A stretch of 64,000 nt of DNA, from assembly GCA_918026815.1 (NCBI GenBank), contig CAKJVC010000246.1:1-64000 (forward strand), in the 5' to 3' direction. The notes beneath the pieces are model-generated. The model did no database searches. It was not told where the DNA came from and saw nothing but the letters and a program-made list of their open reading frames with translations. The DNA comes from Chalara sp. BL73 (taxonomy: Eukaryota; Ascomycota; Leotiomycetes; Helotiales). A program made the translations under genes and the position numbers. Of this stretch, positions 42,801 to 55,691 are shown piece after piece (the first letter of the stretch is position 1; every line of letters starts with the position of its first letter).

Positions 42801-43590
42801 CCATCTAGAACTCCAGAATGCATATGTGCAAGTAAAGTATGCACCGCGAAATACTCGAGAAAACAGTGGATATCATCGACTAGCTGATCTTTCCCCAACA
42901 AGGCGTCGGAGAAGGTCTTACAGTTGAAGCTTTCGAGGCCATAAGTTCTCCCCTTGAAGATTCCTCGGGAAAGCTGGAAAATATCTGTGAAACTGGAGCG
43001 AAAGCTGCTTTCATGAAGGAATAAAGCATCGCCAGCCTGTGAGTCGGTAATTGTGAATAGCAGGTAAGCCAGCATATATGCAAAGGAATCAACCTCGTTT
43101 ACTGCATATTTAAAGGCTTAGCTATCACCCTAAAATAAAAACCACTGGTTTACCCTCTATACTTATGTACAACGTGTATACTTGACAGACTGCATTGGTT
43201 CACCACTGGAGATTGAGCCTTTGAGCCTCTCTGTATACAAAATTGTTGAGCTTTCAAGCTTCTCCATCTACTTTCCCCAAAGAACCCGAACTTGGCTACA
43301 GACTCGAACATAAATTAATCAAGACCTTAGATCAGGAATCCCTTTAACAAATGTGATTATTTTCACCAAGACATCCTTTTGGAATGGATGATTATATGCC
43401 CTCAACAATTGTTCTCGAGAAATCCAGCAGTTTTGAGAAAAATGATAATCAAGTATTAGATCGACGTGAGGCAGAGAGCAAGATAGTAGAAAGACAGCTG
43501 ACCAAAGGTACAAGAACATAATGCCTGAAGTCTCCCTATGTTCAAGCTGACCTTATGTAAAGAAGGTATTCTAGAGCGCCAGAGTCAGAG
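39802..43590. other. Gene-poor stretch of 3.8 kb
   Basis: I recognise no gene. Short frames on the minus strand at 41115-41450, 41503-41781 and 42782-43075 have no clear family; the last (97 codons, TDSQAGDALFLHESSF...) looks protein-like but cannot be assigned. The stretch continues into the decayed TLDc gene, so it may be eroded coding DNA. Confidence 0.4.
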
Positions 43591-43599
43591 ATGCGCACC

Positions 43600-45226
43600 A
43601 GTATTTTTAATAGTGAAAAAGAAACGATCGAGAACATTATGAAGAACTTCAAGATCATTACCGGTGAGAATTCACTAGCTGAAGTGGAAGGTGAGTATAA
43701 ATTCTACAGGGACATAGCATATCCAAATATTATTAACTCTGATGCCCAGTATCATCCAAAGGCAAAATTCGTTCATTACTTTCAATACAGTTCAAGGTAT
43801 TTGAGAGGGCTGTTCAAGATGGCATCGCTACCATTTACGAGAGTGTTCAAGTCTATGGCAGTTTTCCATTGCCATCTGATCACGAGGGCTTGTGGGATCG
43901 ACAACCCTACATAAGTGAAACATTTTATTCTCATGAGAGGTTCATGAGTGGTGAATTAGGTCCGCGCGATGATGGATATTATGCCAGTCTCTGACGGCGG
44001 AGTCACCAAGACCAAGGGAGACTTGACTTTCGGGCTTTGGCCAGCTCAACAGGTATTAATACAGAGCCTTCAAAAGAAGAGGTGAAGAATACAACCATTC
44101 CGGTCACCTACTTCAAAACCATCATTGAGGATGCAGGATTTGAGGAGATGATGACGAGAGTAGTCTTTGCGGATGGTGAGGACGAGCGCGGCATTGATTT
44201 GGTAGATAAAATAAGTATGGTATATCTTAGAGATCCACACCCAATGGCACGGCCTCCTATACTTAGTAGCTTGTGAATTGCTGCTAAGGATCTCCCGAAA
44301 TACCTCAGTTCTTCCATCAGATGCGCATTCCTTATTCCAAGCTGCTTGCTGTAGTCAAACTTTTATTGTTTCTATGACTTGAGGAGTTCGGAGACAGTGC
44401 ACTCTACTTCAAGAGCCAACTTGACAGTCTGAATGCCTCAGCAAAATCCGTATTTAATAGCTTCACAGAAAACGAAGATGCTACCTGGGAGGCATTTGAT
44501 GAGGTCCTAGAGAGAATTCCAGTTCGTAGATCCAAAATCAATATGCGGCCATGGCTGATATGAACCTCAGACAAACCTTTTCGCGAGTCTCTACCATGTC
44601 GCCAGACCTTTACTCTCGCCCCAGGACGCTCCTCAAATTCAAGGATAAGCCACTACTCAATGACCCCGACCAGGATGCTATTCTTACTTACCCCGTCATA
44701 GACCAGATACAGACATTTTTTCCAACCAGACTAGGTGAGATCAAGTGGGATAACTTGAAGCTCCTCGCCTCACATAGCACCGCATCTTCTCTAGAGCTAT
44801 CTACTCTGGCCTCACTGAAGGCACTCAAGAAGCCCACTTTACTTCTGCTTTCAGGGAAGCATATAGGCTCGACCGACCAAGCGCGAGTGACCGTCGGCGC
44901 GTTGATCCATGGGTCTGAATCTGAGGATGCACATCTCCCATGGAGAACGATACTGTTCCAACTTTGACTAGTATAGCTTCCACGCGGAAGTAAGAATATG
45001 GTGAATTCTAGGCTAGGTATTGGCCGCAAAGCTAGCGATAGATCGGAGACTGCAATGACAGGCGTCTCTGTAGATAAGCAACTTAAAGGAGTCAGTGTCT
45101 AAACGTGGGAAGAAGGGGGTTCGTAGAGGAGACCTTGAAGGGTTCTGTCTACATGGCGTTGGTAAAGAGGGCCTCGTGAGAATTGAAATCATCAATCTGG
45201 AGGTATGGGATTGGTAGGAGCAACGT
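43600..45226 (+). pseudogene. Decayed TLDc-domain protein gene
   Basis: Pieces of one protein lie in order in shifting frames: IATIYESVQVYGSFPLPSD (about 43820-43880); VTYFKTIIEDAGFEEMMTRV and VFADGEDERGIDLVDKISMVYL (44100-44230); FGDSALYFKSQLDSLNASAK (near 44390); LLKFKDKPLLND, ILTYPVIDQIQTFFP and LASHSTASSLELSTL, then KKPTLLLLSGKHIGSTDQARVTVG and LPWRTILFQL (44620-44965); and finally VRIEIINLEVWDW (about 45175-45220). The last three blocks match the order of a TLDc domain: phased entry, TLLLxSGK...VGA, and the terminal IExW. TLDc proteins (OXR1/Rtc5 relatives) bind V-ATPase or protect against oxidative stress. At least four stops or frame shifts separate the pieces. The TLDc call rests on motif memory only. 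Confidence 0.6.
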
Positions 45227-46052
45227 GATCGAGTTTAAAATGGCTGCGAGATGATTATTCGTGTTAATTATTAATGCTTGCCTGACAGTTTCACCTGAAT
45301 GAAGCGCTATCTGACTTTGCCGGTTCTATCACGGTGATAGAAGCCGAGATAATACGCATAGCTTGATATGTACGATCCAGATATCTCTGTGCACATAGCA
45401 CAGCAAAGAAGATGTAAGTGAAAAGGGTTGTCGATAGTCGAAACTATCACGTGATAATATATGCCTCAGGTGTCGATATGTTACCTCGCTTGAGTTTAGC
45501 TTGGTGCCAATGCTGTCCCCACTCTTTTGTCATCTTGTGAGCGAGCCAGCCTGCCAGCCTTTTGCTTTCGTCCTCACAACCCAAAATCGACCTCATCAAC
45601 CGCGAAAGGAGGCACCGCTTTTGTCGCCAATTCACCCCCCTTAATTATCAAGGCCCCTCCACCCGCATCGTGTTCCACGCGACATATAGTCGCATAACAC
45701 CTCAAATATTCTTTATTTCGGCGTCCTCAGGCTCCCTCGTGTCTGAAGCTCAGCACTTCAGCTTTGTCCATCAATCGTAAAGCCAACCATCTACCTTGCG
45801 CCAAGTGGACTCTTTATCCATCTAGAAAAAAGTCACCGAGTATCAACAGTGTACGCGATTTCTGACGCGCACCTTTGCTAGCCTTTACCTGCCAACCACA
45901 CAATCGCCACGTTTTCGTTAATCACCGCCATCGCGCCTACACTCATTCGGCCTTGGTTCTGATGCGCGAGGCTAGTTCCTGGATATGCGCTTAGGATAGG
46001 ACAATCCACTTCCCTCCAAAACGATTGCGCTTTAAGATTTTAAAGTGTCATC
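45227..46052. promoter_or_regulatory. Upstream region of the SNF2 remodeller gene
   Basis: Non-coding, pyrimidine-rich DNA upstream of the ATG at 46053. It should hold the promoter and 5' leader. No specific operator is identified. Confidence 0.4.
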
Positions 46053-49000
46053 ATGGCATCGGTCCAATCTGCCCCAGCTGTACAGCAGCCAGGGACTTTC
46101 ATACCATCTAATCCTGAACAACTCAAACAAATTTATACGGTACTAGCACTCCTTCAAAATTCCGTAGATGAACCCCATATCGACCTATACTAATCGTCAA
46201 TAGAAATGGAAACAGATGAAAGATTCAGGAGTTTCAGAAACCGATCCTGAATTCATCAAAGCTCAGCAGATTCTCTCCCAAGTTCAACAGCAACGTGTTA
46301 TGCAGCAACAAAGGGCGTTCCAAAACCAGAATGCCGCCAATACTACAAATGGTATTAATGGCACACGGCCTACTGGCCATTCGAACGCTCCACCTGCGAT
46401 ACAAACCGCGAATGCTCCTGGATCGCTGGCAGCCACAACGCCTACTTCGAGTACCAACCCAGCGGCACCGAAAGGGGGGATACAAAGGAATACGGCATAT
46501 GGCAGTGGCATGTTCACCACCGAACAACTGGGGTTACTGAAACAACAAATATTCGCATTCAAGTGTCTCTCAAAGAACCAAGGTATTCCTCAGAATGTTC
46601 AGCAGGCACTTTTTTCCATTCCACAGAAAAAACTATCCGCAATTGTCGATCAAGCTGTGACCGCTGCAACGAGTGCCGACAACTCAGAGTCATCTTCGAA
46701 GGGCGCTGACCCTGCGAAAGTTAAGGCCATCATTACTCAGAAGCTGCATGAGTACACAGGATTTAAGCCACCATATTCGAACCTTGCAAGCAAGATCAGC
46801 TACTCGGACCATAAGATTCGGGATCGACGGCCTATGATTCCGAGTATCATGCCACCAGGTGTTGATATCGAAAAGCTTCGCATTGAACGAGAAACTATCA
46901 TCTACAATCGGATGGCTGCCCGTTTTGCTGAGCTTAAGTCTCTTCCAGCTAACATTGCGCATTGGGACACTCGTAACGAGAGTTTGTCAGTAGAGGATAC
47001 ATTGAAGCGCAAGGCATTGATCGAGATGAAAGCCTTGAATCTATATGCTAAGCAGAAATCGCTACGAGAAAGAGTCGGGCGTCAAATGATCCAGTATGAT
47101 AATCTCGCCATGACTGCCAATCGAAGCCAATATCGCCGAATGAAGAAACAGTCCTTACGTGAAGCACGTATTACCGAGAAGCTCGAGAAACAACAACGCG
47201 ACGCACGCGAGACTCGGGAGAAGAAGAAGCATACGGATTACCTGCAAACAGTGCTGAACCACCAGCGAGAAGTTGTTACTGCTGCTGCAAATCAAAAGCT
47301 CAAGGTCCAGAAGCTGGGTAGAATGATGATGCTACAGCACCAGAATATAGAGAAGGAAGAGCAGAAGAGAATAGAAAGAACGGCTAAACAACGTCTCCAG
47401 GCACTGAAATCTAACGATGAAGAGGCATATCTGAAATTGCTCGACCAGGCCAAGGATACACGTATTACACATCTTCTGAGACAGACAGATGGCTTCTTGT
47501 CGCAACTTGCGGCCTCTGTCAAGGCGCAGCAGCGCAAGGCGGCTGAGCGGTATGGTACAAATGCCGAAGAGTTCTTAATGGACGAAGATTCGGATGATGA
47601 TGATGATGAAGAGGTTGATTCACGCAAGATCGATTACTATGCTGTGGCTCATCGTATCAAGGAAGAGGTCACTGTTCAACCCTCCATCCTGGTTGGTGGT
47701 ACCCTCAAAGAGTATCAACTGAAGGGTTTGCAATGGATGATATCTTTATACAACAACAACCTAAACGGTATCCTTGCAGATGAAATGGGTCTTGGTAAAA
47801 CCATTCAAACCATCAGTTTAATCACGTATCTCATTGAGAAGAAGAAGCAAAACGGCCCATTCTTGGTCATTGTACCTCTCAGTACGTTGACAAATTGGAC
47901 TCTCGAGTTCGAAAAGTGGGCACCTGCTATCGCGAAAGTCGTTTACAAGGGACCTCCGAATGCTCGGAAACAGCAGCAACAGCAGATTCGCTACGGAAAT
48001 TTCCAAGTACTATTAACCACTTATGAATACATCATCAAAGACAGACCGGTTCTAAGCAAAATCAAATGGATACATATGATCATCGATGAGGGTCACAGAA
48101 TGAAGAATTCTTCCTCGAAATTGAGCGCCACTCTCACCCAATATTATTCAACTCGTTATCGCCTCATTCTCACCGGTACACCTCTACAGAATAATCTTCC
48201 AGAACTGTGGGCACTTCTCAACTTTGTCCTTCCCACCATTTTTAAGTCCGTCAAGTCCTTCGATGAATGGTTTAATACACCATTTGCAAATACTGGTGGC
48301 CAGGATAAGATGGAGCTCACAGAAGAAGAACAGATTCTTGTTATCCGACGTCTTCACAAGGTCTTGAGACCTTTCTTACTACGTCGTCTCAAGAAGGATG
48401 TGGAGAAGGATCTACCTGACAAGACCGAGAAAGTCATCAAGTGCAAGTTTTCTGCACTACAAGCGCGGTTATACAAGCAAATGGTTACGCACAACAAGCT
48501 TGTTGTTAGTGATGGTAAGGGTGGAAAGACTGGAGCCCGTGGTCTCAGCAATATGATTATGCAATTGCGAAAGCTTTGCAATCATCCTTTCGTTTTCGAC
48601 GAGGTTGAGAATCAAATGAATCCTGCAAATGTTAGCAACGACCTTTTGTGGCGTACGGCTGGAAAATTTGAACTTCTTGATCGAATTTTACCTAAGTACC
48701 AGAAGACTGGCCACAGAGTCCTTATGTTTTTCCAAATGACCGCTATCATGGATATCATGGAGGATTATTTGAGATACCGTAGTATTCAGTACCTGCGATT
48801 AGACGGTACAACGAAGTCTGACGATCGTTCTGATCTTCTTCGCGAGTTCAACGCTCCCAATTCACCATACTTCATGTTCTTGCTTTCTACTCGTGCTGGT
48901 GGTCTTGGATTGAACTTGCAGACAGCCGATACAGTTATTATCTATGACTCTGACTGGAATCCTCATCAAGATTTACAAGCTCAAGATCGTGCTCATCGTA

Positions 49001-50390
49001 TCGGTCAGAAGAACGAGGTGCGAATTTTGCGCCTTATCAGCTCCAACTCTGTGGAAGAGAAGATTCTAGAGCGTGCAAAGTTTAAGCTTGACATGGATGG
49101 TAAGGTTATTCAGGCTGGAAAGTTCGACAACAAATCATCTGAGACGGATCGTGACGCTATGTTACGTGTCATGCTTGAGACTGCAGAAGCTGCCGAGTCA
49201 TTGGAGCAAGAGGAGATGGACGACGAGGATCTAAACATGATTCTTGCCCGAACAGATGATGAGCTTCAGTTATTCGGAAAGATGGATGAAGATCGGGCTA
49301 AGGAAAGAGTATATGGCACGGCTCCGGGCAGCCTACGCACGCCCCGTCTTATGCAAGAGAGTGAACTCCCAGATATCTACCTGTCCGATGGAAACCCAAT
49401 ATCTGATGAACCGGTTGAAATTCAAGGTCGTGGAGCCCGTGAGCGAACCCGTGTTAAGTACGATGATGGCCTCACAGAAGAGCAATGGCTCAACGCTGTG
49501 GACGATGACGATGATACGCCAGAAGCTGCAGCTGCGCGAAAGGCGGCTCGGAAGGAACGCCGCGAACTTAATAGACGCAAGCGAGCTGGTGAAATTCCCG
49601 GTTCGGTTGAAAACTCCTCTGGCAGTGAATCTGATGCGGAGCCAGAGCCGACACCGAAGAAGAGTCGTGGTCGCAAATCTGGCAAGCCAGATAAGCGTAA
49701 GGCTGAAGATGCAGATGATGAGCCACCAGCTAAACGCAAGCGTGGTGGACCAGGACGTCCCAAAGCTTCTGCGGTTAATTCCGATGCCATTAAATACCGA
49801 AATACACTTCAAGAAAGTCTGAGAAACGTTTACGAAGCTTTAATGAAGCTTGAGTCAGCATCAGACTCTGGTTCCGAGGATGACGATGAGGAGCCAGCAG
49901 TCCGTCTCATAATTGGGCCTTTCATCTCACTCCCCCCGAAGAAGGACTTTGCCGATTACTACATCATTATCCCGCAACCAATTTGTATGAAGCAGATTGA
50001 CAAGAAAATAAAAAAAGAGGAATACGCTAGCCTCAATGATTTGCGAAAGGATATCCAGTTGTTGTGCTCGAATGCTAAGACGTACAATGAGGATGGCAGC
50101 ATAATTTTCAACGATGCTGTCACAATTCAGGTATGTTGATAATCCTGTGAATATAATTGAAACCCCTTATTAATTCATAACAGAATGCGATGGAGTCCGC
50201 GATTCGTGATGAAGTTAGCGAGCGTCCAGAACTTGGCGACGAAGATTCTCGCAACGGTGGTTCCACAGCTCCTACCACCAGCGCTGGCACTCCTTTGCCA
50301 ACGTCGAACCCCAAACTGAAATTGACATTCAAGAAAGATTCGCAGTACACCAATGGAGGAAGCAGTGGGGTACAAAGCGATGATGATTGA
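46053..50390 (+). CDS. SNF2-family chromatin remodelling ATPase (Sth1/Snf21/Snf2 type)
   Basis: Three exons (46053-46139, 46204-50130, 50184-50390) give 1,406 residues; introns are 64 and 53 nt. Domains in order: QLQ (about residues 132-166, FTTEQLGLLKQQIFAFK), HSA (about 310-385, ending KHTDYLQTVLNHQREV), ATPase lobe 1 with DEMGLGKTIQ (Walker A, about 555-565) and DEGH (about 657-660), lobe 2 with LSTRAGGLGLNLQ and QAQDRAHRIGQ, a SnAC-like region, AT-hook-like KRGGPGRPK (about 1207-1215), and a C-terminal bromodomain (about 1230-1345, YIIIPQPICMKQI and LCSNAKTYNEDGS). This is the catalytic subunit of SWI/SNF or RSC, which slides and ejects nucleosomes in the nucleus. Length and domain order fit either complex; the size is closer to Sth1/Snf21 of RSC. 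The frame is intact over more than 4 kb. Confidence 0.93.
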
Positions 50391-51861
50391 GGTGATGGAG
50401 AAGATAGTTGTGTGCGACTTTCTACTTTGACCTTCTGGTCTCTGATTTAAGACTGGGTTTGAGGCGTTTATGGAGCCAGGGACTCGCAGATATGATTGCT
50501 TTGCATGGCAAGGTGTGGAGTTTTAATTGGAGTGCCTGAGTCCTGGGAAAAAAAGGATATGCCTGGGCAAGATGGCATGTCTTATAAATGATCGGTTAGA
50601 CTGTATTGTAGTATGAAGTAAATATAGCATCTTGATTATATATGTGGAGCTTTGTGCAGTGTGGGTCAAAAGTGCCCCTTTGCGTAATCTGTTTTTATTT
50701 TCTCTCTTCAAGGTGTGTTTAAGTCGAATCCGTTGAATAAGCAATTTCATCAATGTCATGAGTCACCTGATGTCATGCTTAGTAGTCGTCATAGTAAACC
50801 GTATTCAAGCCTCGCTTGGCAAGGGGAGAAAGCAAAGGGATACCCTCCCTTTTACCTCTTCCCCCCAATTCTCTTTCTGTTGGGAGATAGCCCTAATAGG
50901 TGAGTACGGGGCATCTATCTCTGCTATCAGGCATTTGCCAATTAGGCTTCAGGAAATCCGGGGCAGTCTGGGGGGTGGCAGCAAGCGAAATTGAAATCTT
51001 CTCAATTGGACGACTACTATTCCGTGCGTCACCTGAATTGAGGTTCGGATCGTCATTATCCCAAGCCTTTTCGATATATCTTAACTGATTGTACAGTACA
51101 TAGCAAGGCCCTCCCCCACCCCATTCTCCTATGTCTGGGCAGGTCCAAGCTGGGAAATGAAGAGGCGCCCTGGCCTCGGTTGTCGCCGAGAGTTCTGCCG
51201 CCAATAATCATCAGTTCTCACAATAGAAGACTAGCTTACATCAGGAAAAAAGTCTAAACATCAATTATTCGTTCCTCAGCCTTATCCCTTATCCTTTCCC
51301 CCGCATTCTGTTCCCTTGTCTATGTCGGCTTTCACAAGCCTTCTAAGCCTCCTTCTCCTCCACTTCCTCGTCGTCGCTCACTCTGTTCCACTGTGGAAGT
51401 GCTCGGTTACACGATTTTCTCATAGCGGTGTCTAGAAGCAGCGTTTCCTCCGCGCTTCTGCCCCACGCGTCCACCTCCCTCCCCCCATCACTTGCATCGA
51501 AGAGCAACCTTCCCAGATGAAGGGCCGAAATCGATCTGCTGATAGATGTCATAATGCACCACATATCAAATAATTATGACTATCCCGATTTCCTTCGGCA
51601 GCTATTCGCCCAAAGCGGCCTTTTCTGCCAGGGGAGTGGCTTGCCTTTATACACCCATGTACGTGTACAGCATCTACAAACCCGCAGCTCTTCAACGTCC
51701 ACGCAGTTATGGTACCTCGTGGGAGTCTCGTGCCTGACGAGGACAAGTCCTTGGTATCGCCCTTGAGAAAGTTGAAATAGTGACATGTCCCACCCCCTCA
51801 ATTCCCCCTTCCTCTCACCAACTCAGATTCTTTTCGAGAAATTGTGTTGTCCTCCAGCAAG
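50391..51861. promoter_or_regulatory. Intergenic region with CreA-type sites upstream of beta-glucosidase
   Basis: This 1.5 kb holds the 3' flank of the SNF2 gene and the promoter of the GH3 beta-glucosidase. CCCCAC, the complement of the CreA/Mig1 consensus SYGGRG, occurs at 51114-51119 and 51461-51466. Carbon catabolite repression of a secreted glucosidase would fit, but such short sites also arise by chance. Confidence 0.4.
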
Positions 51862-54800
51862 ATGCCGCTCCTGACCCGCATCTCGCTGCTCTTGGCTGTG
51901 ACCTCCCTCTCCTCCGCACTCATTGCGAGACCTGACTTTGCGCGTGAAGCCAGTAAAATCGATGCCCTGAAAGCTGGCAGTCCAGTTCTGAGTGAGAGAG
52001 ATGACGTCCCCGCTGGGTATTATGCGCCGCCGTACTATCCCGCTCCGCCTGGTGGGTGGGCGCCTAAATGGACGGCGAGCTATGCCAAGGCCCAGGCGGT
52101 AGTAAGCCAGATGACACTGGCTGAGAAAGTCAACTTGACCACTGGGACAGGGTTACTGATGGGAAGGTGCATTGGGAATACCGGGAGTGCATTGAGATTT
52201 GGGAGTAAGTCTTTCCTTAAATTGGTTATGAAGTGGGACTCGACGGCGGCGAAGTCGAGGTCCTTCAAACCGTCTAGGAGAGAAGAATCTTTGAACTCGT
52301 ATAATTATGAATAAATATCATGGGATAGATATGCTGACTTTGATATTCGGACAGTTCCCAGCCTCTGTCTCCAGGATTCCGCTTTGGGAATAGCTGCAAC
52401 CGACAACGCAACAGCGTTTCCTGCTGGTAGTAAGTAATTACCCTAAATCTTAAAATTTAAAGAAAGTTGTCTGTCTCGTGACTTGAGCATTGCTGGAAAA
52501 GATTGTTGACATTTGCATGGATAGTCACCACTGGAGCTACCTTCAATAAGGCTCTCATGTATGCTCGTGGTGATGCCATTGGACAAGAAGCCAGGGGCAA
52601 AGGTGTGCATATTCAATTAGGCCCGGCTGTTGGCCCTATTGGTCGCAAACCTCGAGGTGGAAGAAATTGGGAGGGTTTTGGTTCTGATCCCGTACTTCAA
52701 GCTCATGGTGGAGCAGAGACCGTGAAGGGAATCCAAAAGAACGGTGTTATGGCAACTATCAAGCACTTAATTGGCAATGAGTAAGTGAACATTCTAGCGT
52801 GATGCTACTTCCTCCTCCCTTTTTCTTTGGCGACCTTGGCTGATTCAGAACATTTAGGCAAGAAATGTATCGCATGGACCTTGTTCCCCATGGAACGTTG
52901 ATGAAGGCGATTAGCAGTAATATTGATGATCGAACTCTTCATGAACTCTACACCTGGCCATTTGCGGATGCTGTCAGAGCTGGAGTTGGGGCTGTCATGA
53001 CTAGCTACAATGATATCAATGGCAGCGCTGCTTCGCAAAACAGTAAATTAATCAATGGCTTCCTCAAGGACGAGCTAGGATTTCAGGGATTGGTGATGAC
53101 TGACTGGCTTGCGCACATCGGAGGCGTGAGTTCAGCTCTTGCTGGACTTGATATGTCCATGCCTGGAGATGGAGTTGCTCCATTGATCGGCGCGTCCTAC
53201 TGGGGCTATGATCTTTCCATTGCTGTGCTGAACGGTACGATACCTCTTTCTCGCCTCAACGATATGGTTACTCGTATTGTGGCCGCGTGGTATCAGTTGG
53301 GACAGGACAAGGACCGCCCGGAGCCGAATTTCTCTTCAAATACAGCCGATGCTACGGGCCCTTGTTATCCAGGAGCCTTATTCTCCCCAACTTGTGTCGT
53401 CAACGAATATGTCAACGTCCAATCCAACCATAAGATCATTGCACGCAATGTATCACGAGAGGGGGTCACTCTGTTGAAAAACACCAACAAGGTATTGCCA
53501 TTATCTACTACGGGCAGCTTCAAGGTATTTGGTGATGGGGCACAAGTTAATCCTGATGGGGCCAATGCTTGCAACCAAAGAAGCTGTAACAAAGGTGTTC
53601 TTGGCATGGGTTGGGGAAGTGGTGAGAATCCCCCGTATCGGCGTGTCTTGACTCCGCTAACGCTCCTAGGAACTGCAAACTATCCTTATCTCGATGCACC
53701 TATTGACGCCATCAAGCGCAAAGCATCAGATGTCACTTACTACTCCAGTAACAGCTTCCCGGGAGGTCTAACCGCTACAGCCAACGACATTGCAATTGTG
53801 TTCGTGTCCAGTGATTCTGGTGAGAACCAATATACCGTCGAAGGTAATAACGGAGATCGGTCCTCAAGCGGCCTAAACCTCTGGTATGGAGGGGACGACC
53901 TTATTAAAAACGCGGCTGCCAAATACTCTACTGTTATTGTTGTCGTGCACACTGTCGGTCCTGTGATCCTCGAAAACTGGATCGACCTACCGTCTGTAAA
54001 GGCTGTTGTCTTCGCGCATCTCCCAGGTCAAGAAGCCGGCGATTCTCTGACTGACATCCTGTTCGGTGATTACTCTCCAAGCGGTCACCTTCCATACTCT
54101 ATTGTCAAGAAAGAGAGTGACTATCCATCTTCTCTAAACTTGATGGGCTTCCAGTTCTTCCAGGTTCAAGACACGTTCTCTGAGGGACTGTACATCGACT
54201 ACCGCTCTTTAAACAAGAACAAGATCGTCCCTCGCTATGCATTCGGCCACGGGCTGACATACACCAATTTCTCACGGACACCGACCATTTCCGCCGTCAC
54301 AGCTCTCTCCTCTCTCCCTCCGGCAAGATCAGCAAAGGGATCAACACCCGTATACACCAACGCCATCCCCAACCCCCTCGAAGTGGCATGGCCCTCCGGC
54401 TTCGACCGCATCTGGCGATACCTCTACCCCTACGTCGACAACCCCACTTCTATCAGCAATTCAACGGCGTTCGTCTACCCCGTCGGCTATCAAACCACAC
54501 CACAACCCGACCCAGCTGCTGGTGGCGATGAGGGCGGCAATCCCGCTTTGTGGGACGTCATGTTCCGTCTATCCGTCACCGTCACCAACATAGGCTCTTA
54601 TGCCGCAAAGGACGTCGTGCAGGTATATGTCCAGTATCCGAGCGACAACCCATGGGATACACCTATCATCCAGCTGCGTAGCTTTGAGAAGACGGACACC
54701 CTTGCCGCCGGCAAGAGCCAAACGCTGAGCCTGGATATCACACGGAGGGATCTGAGCATCTGGGATGTAGTGAGGCAGAACTGGGTCATCCCCTTAAGCA

Positions 54801-54910
54801 CCAGCCAGCCATTCAAGTTCTGGGTGGGCGACAGCTCAGCAAACTTGACGCTTGCGTGCGAGAGCATCAGCAAGACATGTTCGGGTGGACGGACACCACC
54901 GGTAGTTTAA
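51862..54910 (+). CDS. Secreted GH3 beta-glucosidase
   Basis: Four exons (51862-52204, 52355-52429, 52525-52780, 52858-54910) give 908 residues. The N-terminus [22 protein letters not shown] is a signal peptide. GH3 blocks follow: [69 protein letters not shown] and VMTDW, where the Asp (about residue 307) is the expected catalytic nucleophile. The (alpha/beta)6-sandwich domain and a C-terminal fibronectin-III-like domain ([19 protein letters not shown]) complete the family-A layout. It releases glucose from cellobiose and other beta-glucosides outside the cell. Many N-x-S/T sites suggest glycosylation. A GTG at 51844 is also in frame, but the ATG at 51862 puts the signal peptide first. It is intact, with normal length. 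Confidence 0.93.
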
Positions 54911-55691
54911 TCAGGTGCCTTAGGAAAGTGTTACATTATCTTTGCACATAATACATATCAGTGAAAATACAACAAAAATCACCACAAACACCACTAGCAC
55001 TCCGTATTTCTATCCCCTTAACATCCTTTCTACCCCTTCTCGTCTCCTTAACCAGCCCATTTCCCGTATCCGCCACCGACCGCCCACCGCCTCGCAAGCA
55101 AGCAACCCCTTTTCCTCGCGTCGTGGCTCACCCCCAAGGCAGACAAATATGAGCGCCAATAAACAACCCCATAAACAATAACCCCCCAGCAAAACAGGAC
55201 AATCCTCTCTTGATAGTCAAGCGGTTAGTTGAATCAGCCACCCGCGCGCCACGATGAAAAACCAACATCCTCCCCAGACTATACCGAACTTACTGACTCA
55301 AACCGCTGAATCAGCCAACTGCTGATATCAACCAACGAGCGCTGACCTGATGAAAGGCTGAGAATAAGGTGAGCTTGTGCTGCGCTATGTCTAGTGCTGG
55401 GTGTGGTGATAAACAGGACAGGACGAGACAAAACACAGTAAAATCAAAAGTGAGTTGGTTCATATATTCCTATGAGCGCTTGACTTCGAGAGTTTCTTTT
55501 TTCGCCCGGTTTGCGCCTAGGTACCTAATTGTTGCTCAAATGTTGGAACATTCTAGGAAGAGATATATGGGTGAAGGAATCGGCAGATGATTATGACTGC
55601 TTGAATATTGCGTAACAGGGGCGAAGCGCAAGCTAGAGACTAACCCATACAAATATAATACATGTGATTTTACGTTCCTGCGAGAGGATTT
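54911..55691. other. Convergent intergenic stretch
   Basis: The 3' flanks of the beta-glucosidase (+) and the Rtg2-like gene (-). No gene recognised. Confidence 0.4.
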
